A DNA stretch of 64,000 nucleotides from Anaerolineales bacterium (GTDB lineage Bacteria; Chloroflexota; Anaerolineae; Anaerolineales; Villigracilaceae). The notes under the pieces were generated by a model, which saw only the letters and a list, made by a program, of their open reading frames with translations, was not told the origin of the DNA and ran no database searches. Both the position numbers and the translations under genes were made by a program. The DNA is taken from assembly GCA_030583885.1 (NCBI GenBank), contig CP129480.1, positions 3,350,714-3,414,713 of the forward strand. Reading direction: 5' to 3'. The first letter of the stretch is position 1. The number at the start of each line of letters is the position of its first letter. Of this stretch, positions 17,132 through 25,942 are shown in pieces.

Positions 17132-18019
17132 ATGCCAAAAACAAAGATCATCGTCTATCTCGAAGCCCTGTTCGCTGTGGTCGTGTGGGGCGCATCGTTC
17201 ATCGCCACCAAGATCGCCGTCGGACAGATCTCCCCCATCTCGGTGGTGTGGATTCGCTTTGCGATGGGGATCCCCATCATTTTTCTTGCCGTCGCCGTGC
17301 GCAAACAATTCGCCTTCCCAAAAGGGAACGAATGGCTGTACTTTGCCCTGCTCGGTTTTCTGGGCATTTCCTTCCACCAGTGGCTGCAATCGAACGGATT
17401 GATCACCGCGCAAGCCACCACCACCGCGTGGATCGTCGCAACGACGCCCATGTTCATCGCCGTCCTCGGATGGCTGGCGCTCAAAGAGAAACTCACAATC
17501 GTACAATCCTCAGGCATTGCACTGGCAACGCTGGGCGTGCTGGTAGTGGTCAGCAAGGGGGATTTCACAGGTCTGGCTGTCGGGCAATTCGGCACAACAG
17601 GAGACGTGCTTATTCTCATCAGTTCGGTCAATTGGGCGGTATTTTCCATTCTCTCGCGGCATGGCTTGAAAAACCATCCATCCACGCGCATGACGTTCTG
17701 GGTGATGACTATCGGCTGGCTGATCACGTCCGTGGCGTTCTTCGCGCAGGGCAAAACCGCCGAGATTATGATGCTCGATGCGCGCGGCTGGTGGGCGATG
17801 ATCTTCCTCGGCATCTTCACCACGGGTCTCGCCTACATTGCCTGGTTCGACGCGCTCAGCCAACTGCCCGCCGCGCAAACTGGCGCGTTCCTCTTTCTCG
17901 AGCCGCCCTCCAGCATGATCGTCGCGGCAATCGTACTGAACGAGCAGGTCACATGGGCATCTCTTCTCGGCGGTGCGGTGATCCTGCTCGGCATTTGGCT
18001 GGTGAACAGGAAGACATGA
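17132..18019 (+). CDS. EamA/DMT-family permease
   Basis: The 295-aa inner-membrane protein has about ten helices in two EamA repeats, each with a typical start: VVWGASFIATKIAVGQISP in the first and NWAVFSILSRHGLK in the second. Length and repeat structure match drug/metabolite transporters, which move amino acids, metabolites or nucleotide sugars. Specificity cannot be read. It is divergent from the UlaG-like gene. Its TGA overlaps the ATG of the next gene by one base pair pattern (ATGA), indicating coupling. Confidence 0.93.
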   Translation: MPKTKIIVYLEALFAVVVWGASFIATKIAVGQISPISVVWIRFAMGIPIIFLAVAVRKQFAFPKGNEWLYFALLGFLGISFHQWLQSNGLITAQATTTAWIVATTPMFIAVLGWLALKEKLTIVQSSGIALATLGVLVVVSKGDFTGLAVGQFGTTGDVLILISSVNWAVFSILSRHGLKNHPSTRMTFWVMTIGWLITSVAFFAQGKTAEIMMLDARGWWAMIFLGIFTTGLAYIAWFDALSQLPAAQTGAFLFLEPPSSMIVAAIVLNEQVTWASLLGGAVILLGIWLVNRKT

Positions 18020-18738
18020 AATCACGAACCACGCCCAACGCAAGTGTTGAAAAAACGGATGGCGGCTATCTTTTGAAGATTCCCGCCGGGGATTCTTCCG
18101 CCTACCGCTTTTCCCAGATGGACGATTATTTCGGACTCTCCCGCAGGAAGTTTCCGCATCATTCCTTGACCCTCAGCCTGCGTGCGCGCACCTCGGCATT
18201 TCCCCTGCCCGGAACATGGGGCTTCGGGCTGTGGAACGATCCCTTCGGCATGTCGCTCGGGTTCGGCGGCAGGCGCTGGCAACTCCCCGCCCTGCCGAAC
18301 GCGGCGTGGTTCTTTGGTGCATCAAAAGAGAATCATCTGTCGTTCAGCGACAAACCAGCCAATGGATTTTTGACACAATCATTCCACTCGCCAAAATTTC
18401 ATCCACTGCTGGTTCCAACAGGGTTGGTTTTTCCGTTTTCAAGAAAAGCAACGAGAAAGTTTCTGAGCAAAGTGGTTGACGAAGATGCATCCGTTCTCAG
18501 CCTAGACCCAACCCGATGGCACGCATACAGGCTGGAGTGGAGTCAAAGAGGCGTTGCCTGGTATGTGGATGATGCGCGGGTGTTCGAGTCGCCTGTACGT
18601 CCGAATCCGCCGCTGGGACTGGTCATCTGGATCGATAATCAATTTGCATCGTTTACCCCCAATGGAAAAATCGGGTTCGGAGTCTTGGAAAACCCCGAAC
18701 CCGCATGGTTGGAAATCGCTGGTCTGGATTTGGATTAG
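18016..18738 (+). CDS. Conserved hypothetical protein, concanavalin/GH16-like fold suspected
   Basis: The 240-aa protein starts at the ATG at 18016-18018 (AGGAAG just upstream), overlapping the permease stop as ATGA. There is no signal peptide. FPLPGTWGFGLWNDPFG and LDPTRWHAYRLEWSQRGVAWYVDD recall the jelly-roll pattern of LamG/GH16 proteins, but the E-x-D-x-x-E catalytic motif of GH16 is not seen. It is more likely a binding or non-catalytic relative. It ends convergently, overlapping the stop of the UbiA-family gene by about 3 bp. Confidence 0.7.
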   Translation: MKSRTTPNASVEKTDGGYLLKIPAGDSSAYRFSQMDDYFGLSRRKFPHHSLTLSLRARTSAFPLPGTWGFGLWNDPFGMSLGFGGRRWQLPALPNAAWFFGASKENHLSFSDKPANGFLTQSFHSPKFHPLLVPTGLVFPFSRKATRKFLSKVVDEDASVLSLDPTRWHAYRLEWSQRGVAWYVDDARVFESPVRPNPPLGLVIWIDNQFASFTPNGKIGFGVLENPEPAWLEIAGLDLD

Positions 18739-19763
18739 AACGCCCAGAACGCCGGCAGGAAGGCGCGCAACAGTGCATCGATGATGAGACCAAGGATGAG
18801 GAAGCCGCCAAACCTGCGATTGTGCTGGAAGGCAAAGCCTGAGAACCAGACAGGCCAGGCGGGCCAGCCTGCGGGCGCTTCGGCGGGTTTGGGCTTGTTC
18901 ATCACACCGAGGACGGTGAGCGCTTCTTTGTAGGCAAGGAAAACGATCAGCATGGCGGGGGTGAAGTAGCGCGGCACGAAGACCAGATAGGCAATGACTA
19001 GGTAGATCGATGCGATGGCAATTTGATCCACGCGGCGCGCGGCGGCTTCGCCAACACGGACGGGGAAGGTGCCGACACCCTTGGCTTTGTCGTCGTCGTG
19101 CTTGTCAATATGCTTGGCGACGTTGATGCTGGCGACGCTCAATCCGAACGGAATGCCCGCGATGACCACGTTCCAGTTCCAGATGCCCGAAAGCACAAAA
19201 TACACGCCCGCGATCATGATCGGTCCCCAGATCAGGAAGATGGCAAACTCGCCCAAGCCCCAATATTTGAAAGGATAGGTGTAAGCGAGCAGGACAACAG
19301 CACCAAAAGCGAACAGAGCGATGGTGGTCGTTGAGAAGTCGGTGTAGAACAGCGCGTATACGCCCGCCAGAGTCGCCAGCACTCCGCTGACGACGAACCA
19401 GCGGATCGAGGTTTTGTTATCCCAGAATTTCTGCACGAGCGGATGCACACCATATTGCGTGCGGAAGTAGTTATCCTCATCCACACCGCGGTTGTAGTCG
19501 GTGTAATCGTTGAGGATATTGTTCGTGCCGTGTGCAATAAAGAGGCCGAGGGTGACGATGAGAAACGGAGTCCACGAGAAATATCCGTCACGGGCGGCCA
19601 GAATGCCTGCAATCACACAGGAATAAACGGTGACGAGGGTCACCGCCGAGCGGGTGGCGATCAGCCATTTGGAGACGACATCGAGGGCTTCCCACTCTTT
19701 TTTGTCGTCCATCTTGATTAGCTGCCAGGAGGCTTTGCGCCACATAGCGAAATTGATGTGCAT
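18735..19763 (-). CDS. UbiA-family prenyltransferase (MenA-like)
   Basis: The 342-aa product has about nine helices. The first Asp motif is NDYTDYNRGVDED (N85, D86, D89, D95). The second lies in NVAKHIDKHDDDKAKG (D220-D225), followed by GTFPVRVG, as in MenA-type enzymes that attach a polyprenyl chain to an aromatic acceptor in quinone synthesis. Other UbiA members (chlorophyll or haem-O synthases, lipid transferases) cannot be excluded, and no other men genes lie nearby. AAGGAG precedes the ATG by 8 nt. The 5' region has two TATAAT-like boxes (about 19812 and 19827). Confidence 0.88.
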   Translation of the reverse strand: MHINFAMWRKASWQLIKMDDKKEWEALDVVSKWLIATRSAVTLVTVYSCVIAGILAARDGYFSWTPFLIVTLGLFIAHGTNNILNDYTDYNRGVDEDNYFRTQYGVHPLVQKFWDNKTSIRWFVVSGVLATLAGVYALFYTDFSTTTIALFAFGAVVLLAYTYPFKYWGLGEFAIFLIWGPIMIAGVYFVLSGIWNWNVVIAGIPFGLSVASINVAKHIDKHDDDKAKGVGTFPVRVGEAAARRVDQIAIASIYLVIAYLVFVPRYFTPAMLIVFLAYKEALTVLGVMNKPKPAEAPAGWPAWPVWFSGFAFQHNRRFGGFLILGLIIDALLRAFLPAFWAF

Positions 19764-19867
19764 CCTACTCTCTCCTTGAGTATAAATTAAATAGCTTGCG
19801 CCGCACTATTATATCGAAGCGGGATTATACAACTGTTTTGTGAAATGTGGAACTTTCAGATTATAAC

Positions 19868-19894
19868 AAAAAAGACCCCGAAAAGTTGCGGGTC
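19868..19894 (-). terminator. Intrinsic terminator after mazG
   Basis: On the minus strand GACCCG-CAACTTTT-CGGGGTC is followed by TTTTTT, 9 bp past the mazG stop. Confidence 0.85.
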
Positions 19895-19902
19895 ACCAGG
19901 CT

Positions 19903-20988
19903 TTACATTCCCGATGCCTTTGCTTTATTCCAGAGGGCATCCATCTCCTGCAACGTCATGTCGGATAAATTCCGTCCCTGCCTTTTTGCGTCCGTTTCCA
20001 CGTAGGCAAAACGCTTCTTGAATTTCAGATTCGTTTCACGCAATGCGGATTCGGCATCCACACCCCGCCAGCGGGTGAAGTTAACCAGCACAAAGAACAG
20101 GTCGCCCAGTTCACCCGTCACCTGTTCAAGGTTGTCAGCCTTTTTGATCTCGTCAATTTCCTCGCGAATCTTCTCGAGTACCCCGTCAATTTCAGGCCAG
20201 TCAAAACCGACGCGCGCGGCGCGGTCCTGATATTCCTGCGCCTGGCTCAAGGCCGGTAACGAGGCTGGCACACCATCCAAAATCCCCTTATCCTCTTTCT
20301 TCTTCCATCTTTCCTTTTCTTTCAACTTCTCCCAGTTCGCGAGCACACCTTCCACGCCGTCGAGTTTGATGTCGCCGAACACGTGCGGGTGGCGGCGGAC
20401 GATCTTGTCGTAAATATGCCTGACAACATCCGTCATCGAGAAATCCCCTGTCTCGCTGGCGATCTGGGCGTTCAACAGCACTTGCAAAAGCAGGTCACCG
20501 AATTCCTCCCGCATGCCCGCCTTGTCATCTGCATCCATGGCGGAGAGCGCTTCGTAGGATTCTTCGAGCAGATGCTTGCGCAGGGTCTGGTGGGTCTGCT
20601 CTCTGTCCCACGGACAGCCGTCCGGGGCACGCAGGTGTGCCACGACCTCAGCGAATGATTCGATGGATGTCCCCTGCCCCAGGGAGGGGATGTAAAGGCT
20701 GGTGAACGGGGAAAAGCCGCCTTCACCAAAGGCACCTAATCTTTCTTCTTTTTTCTTGCCTCCATCCGCAACAAAAACCCCATGCTCTTCAGGATAAACC
20801 GCTAACAACACCGCCTTCACATGAAATGCCAGTTCGCGCGATTCAATTCCGAGGATCAAAATATCTACATCGGGCGGGGTGGGAGGATAATGTGCGGATG
20901 CAAACACCTGCGCATCGAGCAGGGTCAGTTTTGAGGGCGGTGTGAGGCGGAGCGTGTCAAATGCGGAGGCAACAAGGGAGAAGTCCAT
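19903..20988 (-). CDS. mazG: MazG nucleoside triphosphate pyrophosphohydrolase with N-terminal methylase-like remnant
   Basis: The 361-aa product hydrolyses (d)NTPs to NMP and PPi. Two MazG domains are seen, at about 113-215 (LRAPDGCPWDREQTHQTL, EESYEALSAMD, EEFGDLLLQVL) and about 250-345 (FDWPEI...EIDEIKKAD, GELGDLFFVLVN). The EExxE and ExxD metal motifs are intact in both. The first 100 residues are additional and resemble the second half of a tetrapyrrole-methylase domain, as in YabN-type fusions, but the Gly-rich SAM-binding half is absent. The start at 20986-20988 was chosen for its AAGGA 10 nt upstream; a longer frame to 21039 exists. A terminator separates it from rpsI. Confidence 0.93.
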   Translation of the reverse strand: MDFSLVASAFDTLRLTPPSKLTLLDAQVFASAHYPPTPPDVDILILGIESRELAFHVKAVLLAVYPEEHGVFVADGGKKKEERLGAFGEGGFSPFTSLYIPSLGQGTSIESFAEVVAHLRAPDGCPWDREQTHQTLRKHLLEESYEALSAMDADDKAGMREEFGDLLLQVLLNAQIASETGDFSMTDVVRHIYDKIVRRHPHVFGDIKLDGVEGVLANWEKLKEKERWKKKEDKGILDGVPASLPALSQAQEYQDRAARVGFDWPEIDGVLEKIREEIDEIKKADNLEQVTGELGDLFFVLVNFTRWRGVDAESALRETNLKFKKRFAYVETDAKRQGRNLSDMTLQEMDALWNKAKASGM

Positions 20989-21003
20989 GATTTCCATATC
21001 CTT

Positions 21004-21047
21004 AAAACAAAACGTAATGCGTGCACAAAAGTGTATCACGCATTACG
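21004..21047 (-). terminator. Strong intrinsic terminator ending the ribosomal protein run
   Basis: On the minus strand CGTAATGCGTG pairs perfectly with CACGCATTACG around a CAC-TTTT-GTG inner hairpin, followed by TTTTGTTTT. It lies between rpsI and mazG and likely ends the long ribosomal-protein transcription unit. Confidence 0.9.
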
Positions 21048-21073
21048 CGGTAACGTTGTGGAGAGAAATGATT

Positions 21074-21472
21074 CTAACGTTTGGTGTAGGTGGGAGCCTT
21101 GCGGGCTTTCTTGAGACCCGGCTTCTTACGTTCCTTCACGCGCGCATCGCGGGTGAGCAAACCTTTTTTGCGCAGGGCGGAGGTCCAGTCTGCATTGATG
21201 ATCTGGAGCGCGCGGGCAACACCGAGGCGCACCGCTTCGGTCTGGCCGGTGGTGCCGCCGCCGCTGACCAGGACGGAAACATCGTATTTGTTGGATTCCT
21301 GACCCACTGCACCGAACGGGCGCAGGATGTCTTCAAGGTCACCGAGGCGGGTGAAGAACGCCGCGCCGTCTTTTTCGTTGACGGTGAACTTGCCGGAGCC
21401 GGTCACTAGGCGCACGCGGGCGGTGCTTGCCTTGCGGCGGCCAATGCCTTCATAATATTGAGCCATATTCAC
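21074..21472 (-). CDS. rpsI: 30S ribosomal protein S9
   Basis: The 132-aa product has YYEGIGRRKASTARVRL at the start and VSGGGTTGQTEAVRLGVARAL in the middle. It ends in the conserved KARKAPTYTKR tail, whose C-terminal arginine reaches the decoding site. It follows rplM by 8 bp, the usual L13-S9 pair, and is the last gene before the terminator at 21004-21047. Confidence 0.98.
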   Translation of the reverse strand: MNMAQYYEGIGRRKASTARVRLVTGSGKFTVNEKDGAAFFTRLGDLEDILRPFGAVGQESNKYDVSVLVSGGGTTGQTEAVRLGVARALQIINADWTSALRKKGLLTRDARVKERKKPGLKKARKAPTYTKR

Positions 21473-21480
21473 TTACCTCT

Positions 21481-21924
21481 TTATTTCAATTCTTGCGGAT
21501 TTTGCACCGCATGCGGATGATCGGGGCCGGCATAGATCTTCAAACGCTTGAGCACGGCGCGTCCCATACGGTTGTGCGGCAGCATGCCCCACACGGCATC
21601 GCGCAGGGCGCGGTCGGGATGAGTGGCAAGCTGGTCGCGCAAGGAAATGCTCTTCAAGCCGCCGGGGTATCCTGAGTGGCTGTAGTAGATCTTTGATTCA
21701 AGTTTGGAGTGTGTCTTCGTACCGGTCACGGTGACACGCTCACAATTAACCACCACCACAAAATCACCCATCTCCACGCCGGGCGTGAAGGTTGGTTTGT
21801 GCTTTCCAAGCAGAATATGCGCGATGCGCGCGGCAAGACGCCCAAGGTTCTGCCCTTCTGCATTGATGACAACCCAGTCGCGCTGAATTTCAGCGGCTTT
21901 CGGATAATATGTCTTCTGTTGCAC
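21481..21924 (-). CDS. rplM: 50S ribosomal protein L13
   Basis: The 147-aa product has the family signatures [20 protein letters not shown] and [19 protein letters not shown], then [11 protein letters not shown] and [13 protein letters not shown]13 is an early assembly protein of the large subunit. The gene lies between truA and rpsI, the common L13-S9 order. Confidence 0.98.
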   Translation of the reverse strand: MQQKTYYPKAAEIQRDWVVINAEGQNLGRLAARIAHILLGKHKPTFTPGVEMGDFVVVVNCERVTVTGTKTHSKLESKIYYSHSGYPGGLKSISLRDQLATHPDRALRDAVWGMLPHNRMGRAVLKRLKIYAGPDHPHAVQNPQELK

Positions 21925-21953
21925 TTTCGTCTCTCCGTTTCTTTAACGTCATT

Positions 21954-22697
21954 TCAAAATGATCCATACGTTACTTCCATCAGTGTCAGCCCGTGCGCGG
22001 GAGCCAGCCCGGGGACGAGATTGCCCTGCCTCGCCAGGGCATGTTGGACTTTCTCAACCGAACATTTTCCCTGGGCGATTGATACCTGCACAAATACAAG
22101 TCTTCTTACCATGCGATATAAAAACGCATCTGCGCAGACTTCAAACTGCCACTCACCATCCTGTTTTTTTCTCCACTCGGATTTTGTCACGGTGCGCACC
22201 GTCGTCCCTTTTGGGGTTGTCGGTGAGCCAAAGGCGGCAAAATCATGTCTGCCGAGGAAGAAGCCTGCATTCCGCTTGAGGGCGTTTCCATCCAGAGGGG
22301 TGGCTATCCGCCATGCAAACCTCTCACGTAACGGGTTGCGGATGGGTTCGCAAAACAGCCCGTAGCGGTAGGTCCGCGAGGCCGCATCAAAGCGTGGATG
22401 AAAATCCGCCGGCACGGGACGCAGACTTCTAACTGCAAGGTCCGGCGGAAGATCGGCATTGAGCGCTTTGAGCAATTTCCCGTGCGGGTGCGTCCATTCG
22501 AAGTCGAATGCCGCAACCTGGCCGCTTGCGTGAACTCCCGTGTCTGTTCTGCCGGCCATAATGACCGATCCATCAGACCATCCCCGTTTACGAAGGGCTT
22601 TTTCAAATTCGCCCTGCACCGTTCGGGAGTTCGCCTGCCGCTGACTGCCGCTAAACCCGGCGCCATCATACGCAAGGATCACTTGGTAACGTGCCAT
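21954..22697 (-). CDS. truA: tRNA pseudouridine(38-40) synthase TruA
   Basis: The 247-aa product modifies U38-U40 of tRNA anticodon arms. It has AYDGAGFSGSQRQ near the N-terminus. The catalytic Asp sits in AGRTDTGVHASGQV, followed by RYGLFCEPIRNP and FLYRMVRRLVFV. It sits between rplQ and rplM, a frequent position. The ATG at 22695-22697 follows a repeat-bearing spacer. Confidence 0.97.
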   Translation of the reverse strand: MARYQVILAYDGAGFSGSQRQANSRTVQGEFEKALRKRGWSDGSVIMAGRTDTGVHASGQVAAFDFEWTHPHGKLLKALNADLPPDLAVRSLRPVPADFHPRFDAASRTYRYGLFCEPIRNPLRERFAWRIATPLDGNALKRNAGFFLGRHDFAAFGSPTTPKGTTVRTVTKSEWRKKQDGEWQFEVCADAFLYRMVRRLVFVQVSIAQGKCSVEKVQHALARQGNLVPGLAPAHGLTLMEVTYGSF

Positions 22698-22702
22698 GAC
22701 AA

Positions 22703-22782
22703 TGTCACTCTGAGGGAGCGTTCCCTGCGGCCGAAGAGTCTCCTTGCTTGTCGTGGAGATTCTGCGCTTCGCTCAGAATGAA
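22703..22782. repeat. Palindromic REP-like intergenic element
   Basis: CACTCTGAGGGAGCG at one end and CGCTTCGCTCAGAATG at the other are imperfect inverted copies, filling the rplQ-truA gap. A related fragment occurs at 6670-6707. There is no coding potential of its own. Confidence 0.5.
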
Positions 22783-22792
22783 TGGAAACAAA

Positions 22793-23170
22793 CTATTCTT
22801 CAACCAGTTCAAGAACAACCATCTCAGCTGAATCGCCGAAGCGGGGTCCGAGTTTTGTGACGCGGGTGTAACCGCCGTTGCGGGTTGCAAAGCGGGGGGC
22901 GATCTCGTCAAACAGGCGCTTGATGATCTGATTGTCACCCAGCCTGGAAACGGCCAGGCGGCGGGCATGGACTTTCTGCTCGGCCGTACCGTTTTCGCTG
23001 TTCTTGGCAAGCGTGATCAGGCGCTCGGCATCGCCGCGGATCGCGGCGGCTTTGGCCTTGGTGGTCTTGATCCGCTCGTGCGTAAAAAATTGTTTGATCA
23101 GGTTGCGGCGCAGGGCGATCCGTGCGCCCTTTGTGCGTCCCAATCTGTAACCTGCTATCGAATGTCGCAT
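22793..23170 (-). CDS. rplQ: 50S ribosomal protein L17
   Basis: The 125-aa product has RLGRTKGARIALRRNL at the N-terminus and RIKTTKAKAAAIRGDAERLI, then VSRLGDNQIIKRLFDE and the C-terminal AEMVVLELVE. It lies 3 bp after rpoA, as in most bacteria. Confidence 0.98.
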   Translation of the reverse strand: MRHSIAGYRLGRTKGARIALRRNLIKQFFTHERIKTTKAKAAAIRGDAERLITLAKNSENGTAEQKVHARRLAVSRLGDNQIIKRLFDEIAPRFATRNGGYTRVTKLGPRFGDSAEMVVLELVEE

Positions 23171-23173
23171 CTC

Positions 23174-24145
23174 TTAACTCTCCGAGGATGATTCGTCTTT
23201 CATGAAGCCCTTTTCACGCATCTTGTCGCGAAGTTCATCAAGGCTCTTCTCGCCAAAATTGCGGATGGACATGACCGCGGTCTCGCCTTTTTCCAGCAGG
23301 TCGAGCACGTCACCCACCGTGGTGATGCCGGTGCGCTTCAATGAATTGAAGACGCGCACGGAAAGATCCAGGGCTTCCACCGGTGTTTCCGCCAGTTCAC
23401 TGCTCAAACGGCTTCCGGGTGTTTCACGTTCCACAGCCACAGCCAGCATCTCTTCGTTGACGCCCGCAATGTAACGCAGGTGATCGATCAGAATGCGGGC
23501 GGAGGAACTGAGGGCGCGTTCCGGGGAAATGGTGCCGTCCGTCCAAATTTCCAAAATCAATTTATCGTAGTTGGTGCTCTGGCCCACGCGCGCGGAGGCC
23601 ACCTCCCAATTGACGCGCTTGACCGGGCTGAAGATGGCGTCCACCGGCAACTCGCCGATGGGCATATGCCCGGCGCGTTCATTGGACGGGGAGTAGCCGC
23701 GTCCGCGTTCCACTACGAATTCAATATCGTGCTTGGTCTTTGCGCCATCAACAGTGAAGAGGTAGGTATCCGGGTTGACGATCTCGATCTCAGCGGGGGC
23801 GATGATATCCGCCGCAGTGACCGTTCCTTCACCGCGCACTTCCAACTGCATGCGGGCGCTGTCCACGCCGTCCATTTTGATGCGAATCTGCTTGACCTGC
23901 AGCATAACCTGAATGACGTCTTCACGCACGCCAGGGATGTCGCTGAATTCATGCAGAACATCCGCAAAGCGCACGGAGGTAATGGCTGTTCCCTCCAGAG
24001 AGGAGAGCAGGACGCGGCGCAGGGCATTGCCCAACGTCACGCCGTAGCCGCCTTCCAGCGGGCTGATTGTGAATTTGCCGTAGTTTCGAGCTTCTGCTTC
24101 ACGCTCGATTTTCGGCATGACCATGTTCGTGATGATTCCCGTCAC
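23174..24145 (-). CDS. rpoA: RNA polymerase subunit alpha
   Basis: The 323-aa product has an N-terminal assembly domain (EGGYGVTLGNALRRVLLSSLEG) that dimerises and binds beta and beta'. A linker at about 235 leads to the C-terminal UP-element-binding domain (LDLSVRVFNSLKRTGI, VGDVLDLLEKGETAVM, NFGEKSLDELRDKM). Length is normal. The gene lies in the alpha operon order S13-S11-S4-rpoA-L17. A structured 40-nt element separates it from rpsD. Confidence 0.98.
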   Translation of the reverse strand: MTGIITNMVMPKIEREAEARNYGKFTISPLEGGYGVTLGNALRRVLLSSLEGTAITSVRFADVLHEFSDIPGVREDVIQVMLQVKQIRIKMDGVDSARMQLEVRGEGTVTAADIIAPAEIEIVNPDTYLFTVDGAKTKHDIEFVVERGRGYSPSNERAGHMPIGELPVDAIFSPVKRVNWEVASARVGQSTNYDKLILEIWTDGTISPERALSSSARILIDHLRYIAGVNEEMLAVAVERETPGSRLSSELAETPVEALDLSVRVFNSLKRTGITTVGDVLDLLEKGETAVMSIRNFGEKSLDELRDKMREKGFMKDESSSES

Positions 24146-24169
24146 GGTTCACCTGTCCCTTATAATAAT

Positions 24170-24209
24170 GCTTCGGGCCGGGTACCAGACGTACGGTCTG
24201 ACCCGAAGC
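24170..24209. promoter_or_regulatory. Branched hairpin between rpsD and rpoA
   Basis: An outer stem GCTTCGGG/CCCGAAGC (24170-24177 with 24202-24209) encloses an inner CCAGAC-GTACG-GTCTG stem. There is no T-tract, so it is not a terminator. S4 is a known translational repressor of the alpha operon in E. coli. A binding site here is only a possibility. Confidence 0.4.
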
Positions 24210-24221
24210 GCAACTGGAGGA

Positions 24222-24881
24222 TTAGCGTCTGGAGTAGTATTCGACGATCAATTGTTCGTCGAGACTTCCGTCAATTTCAGCACGTTCCGGCATACGCGCC
24301 ACTGAACCCGTCATGGATTTAACATCACGACTGAGCCAGGATGGCGTATTACGCTTTTCGGCGTATGCGTCCAGCTCCTTGAAATAGGTCAATTTGCTGG
24401 AGCCTTCGCGCACGGTGATGATATCGCCTTCGCTCAGGAGCATGGAAGGGACATCGGTGCGGCGGCCATTTACAGTGAAATGACCGTGCGTCACAAGCAA
24501 ACGAGCCTGTGAGCGGCTGGAGGCGAATCCAAGGCGAAACACCACGTTATCGAGGCGGGACTCAAGAATTTGCAGCAATTCCAAACCCGTGAGACCGCGG
24601 CGTGTGATCGCTGTATCGTAATAGCGGCGGAACTGGCGTTCCAGCACGCCGTAGATGCGGCGGGCCTTCTGCTTGGCGCGCAACTGGCGGGCAAAGTCGG
24701 AGGCGCGCCCCGTGCCCATGCCTTTACCGCCGCCGCGTCCCGCGGTGCGGCCGTGTTGACCCGGCGCAAAACTGCGCTTGTCAAAGGAGCATTTTGGCGT
24801 AAAACAACGCTCGCCTTTGAGGAAGAGCTTTTCGCCCTCGCGACGGCAAAGTTTACAAACCGGACTTAATAATTTAGCCAT
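24222..24881 (-). CDS. rpsD: 30S ribosomal protein S4 (zinc-finger form)
   Basis: The 219-aa product is the primary rRNA-binding protein of the 30S body. The N-terminal [10 protein letters not shown]...CFTPKC gives Cys9, Cys12, Cys26 and Cys31, the zinc form. The S4 RNA-binding domain follows ([35 protein letters not shown]). The C-terminal tail runs past the usual end to [12 protein letters not shown], as in many bacteria. Confidence 0.98.
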   Translation of the reverse strand: MAKLLSPVCKLCRREGEKLFLKGERCFTPKCSFDKRSFAPGQHGRTAGRGGGKGMGTGRASDFARQLRAKQKARRIYGVLERQFRRYYDTAITRRGLTGLELLQILESRLDNVVFRLGFASSRSQARLLVTHGHFTVNGRRTDVPSMLLSEGDIITVREGSSKLTYFKELDAYAEKRNTPSWLSRDVKSMTGSVARMPERAEIDGSLDEQLIVEYYSRR

Positions 24882-24900
24882 ATATCAAGAACCTCTTCAA

Positions 24901-25305
24901 TTACACGCGTCGCTTTTTCGGAGGGCGGCAGCCGTTGTGCGGCACCGGGGTAATATCTGAAATGGAGCGAACTTTCAAACCGATGGACTGAACGGCACGG
25001 ATGGCATTCTCGCGGCCCGGACCGGGTCCCTTGACAAAAAGATCCACTTCCTGCAGGCCCAGCTGCTGGGCGGCTTTCAAAGCCTGTTCGGCAGCAAGAC
25101 GTGCGGCGAAGGGGGTGCTTTTGCGCGAGCCTTTAAAGCCCGCAGAACCTGCTGAACCCCAGGCAACCGTGTTGCCTTCCGTATCTGTGACAGTCACAAT
25201 GGTATTGTTAAAGGAGGCAAAAATATGCACCTGTCCGGAGGACAGGGTACGCTTCCCTTTTTTCGCGCCAGCGGCGCGGCGGGTGGAACGAACACTCTGA
25301 GCCAT
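24901..25305 (-). CDS. rpsK: 30S ribosomal protein S11
   Basis: The 134-aa product has [36 protein letters not shown] and [22 protein letters not shown] at the C-terminus, all family signatures. S11 forms the mRNA-exit platform with S18/S21. The gene lies between rpsM and rpsD, in the alpha operon. Confidence 0.98.
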   Translation of the reverse strand: MAQSVRSTRRAAGAKKGKRTLSSGQVHIFASFNNTIVTVTDTEGNTVAWGSAGSAGFKGSRKSTPFAARLAAEQALKAAQQLGLQEVDLFVKGPGPGRENAIRAVQSIGLKVRSISDITPVPHNGCRPPKKRRV

Positions 25306-25331
25306 GTTTCTTGTTTACCTTTCGGACAGGA

Positions 25332-25718
25332 TTATTTCTTGGCGCCCTTGCGGCGGCCTCGGCCTGCAACCGTTTTCTTGGTGCCCTTGCGGGTGCGGCC
25401 ATTTGTCTTGGTACGCTGACCGCGGACGGGCAGGTTGCGGCGGTGGCGCAAACCGCGATACGAGCCGATTTCGATCAGGCGCTTGACGTTCATTTGAACT
25501 TCGCGGCGCAGATCGCCTTCGACCTTGAAATTTTTGGAGATCACTTCGCGAATTGCGGAAACCTCCGCTTCGCTCAAATCCTTGATGCGCGTATCAGGAT
25601 TAACCTTGGTCTGAGCCAAAATCTTCTGAGCACGCGTCGGCCCAATGCCAAAAAGGTAGGTCAGGCCAACTTCAACCCGCTTGTTGCGGGGCAGATCAAC
25701 ACCTTCAATTCTCGCCAT
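25332..25718 (-). CDS. rpsM: 30S ribosomal protein S13
   Basis: The 128-aa product has [20 protein letters not shown] at the N-terminus and [21 protein letters not shown] towards the C-terminus, ending in a basic tail. It contacts the tRNA P site and 50S. The gene follows rpmJ by 11 bp. Confidence 0.98.
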   Translation of the reverse strand: MARIEGVDLPRNKRVEVGLTYLFGIGPTRAQKILAQTKVNPDTRIKDLSEAEVSAIREVISKNFKVEGDLRREVQMNVKRLIEIGSYRGLRHRRNLPVRGQRTKTNGRTRKGTKKTVAGRGRRKGAKK

Positions 25719-25729
25719 AGGTCACCACA

Positions 25730-25843
25730 CTACCCCTGTCTTTGTTTATGTTTTGGATTTTCGCAAATGATAAAAATCACGCCCTTGCGCCGGACAATCC
25801 GGCACTTGGCACAACGCTTGCGAATGGATGGTGAAACTTTCAT
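25730..25843 (-). CDS. rpmJ: 50S ribosomal protein L36
   Basis: A 37-codon gene with ATG at 25841-25843, read directly from the sequence: [15 protein letters not shown] at the N-terminus, then [21 protein letters not shown]. The zinc ligands Cys11, Cys14, Cys27 and His32 have canonical spacing, so this is the zinc (C+) form. It lies between map and rpsM. The usual neighbour infA is not found in the 99-bp gap to map. Confidence 0.97.
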   Translation of the reverse strand: MKVSPSIRKRCAKCRIVRRKGVIFIICENPKHKQRQG

Positions 25844-25942
25844 GAAAAACTCCTTGCTCACGGCTGTTAACTCGACAGCCAAAGGTCTGATTATACTGTT
25901 TGATTACCAAATCGTCCATCTTTTAACGGTTGTCTGCGAGGT

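Noticed and set aside
17075..17506. 143-residue N-terminal extension of the UlaG-like gene
   Set aside because: It runs antisense to the permease and its sequence is low in hydrophobics and motif-free; the ATG at 17074 with GGAGG fits the family start.
17185..18015. Plus-strand frame before the 240-aa hypothetical gene
   Set aside because: It is an out-of-frame reading of the permease gene; the real start is the coupled ATG at 18016.
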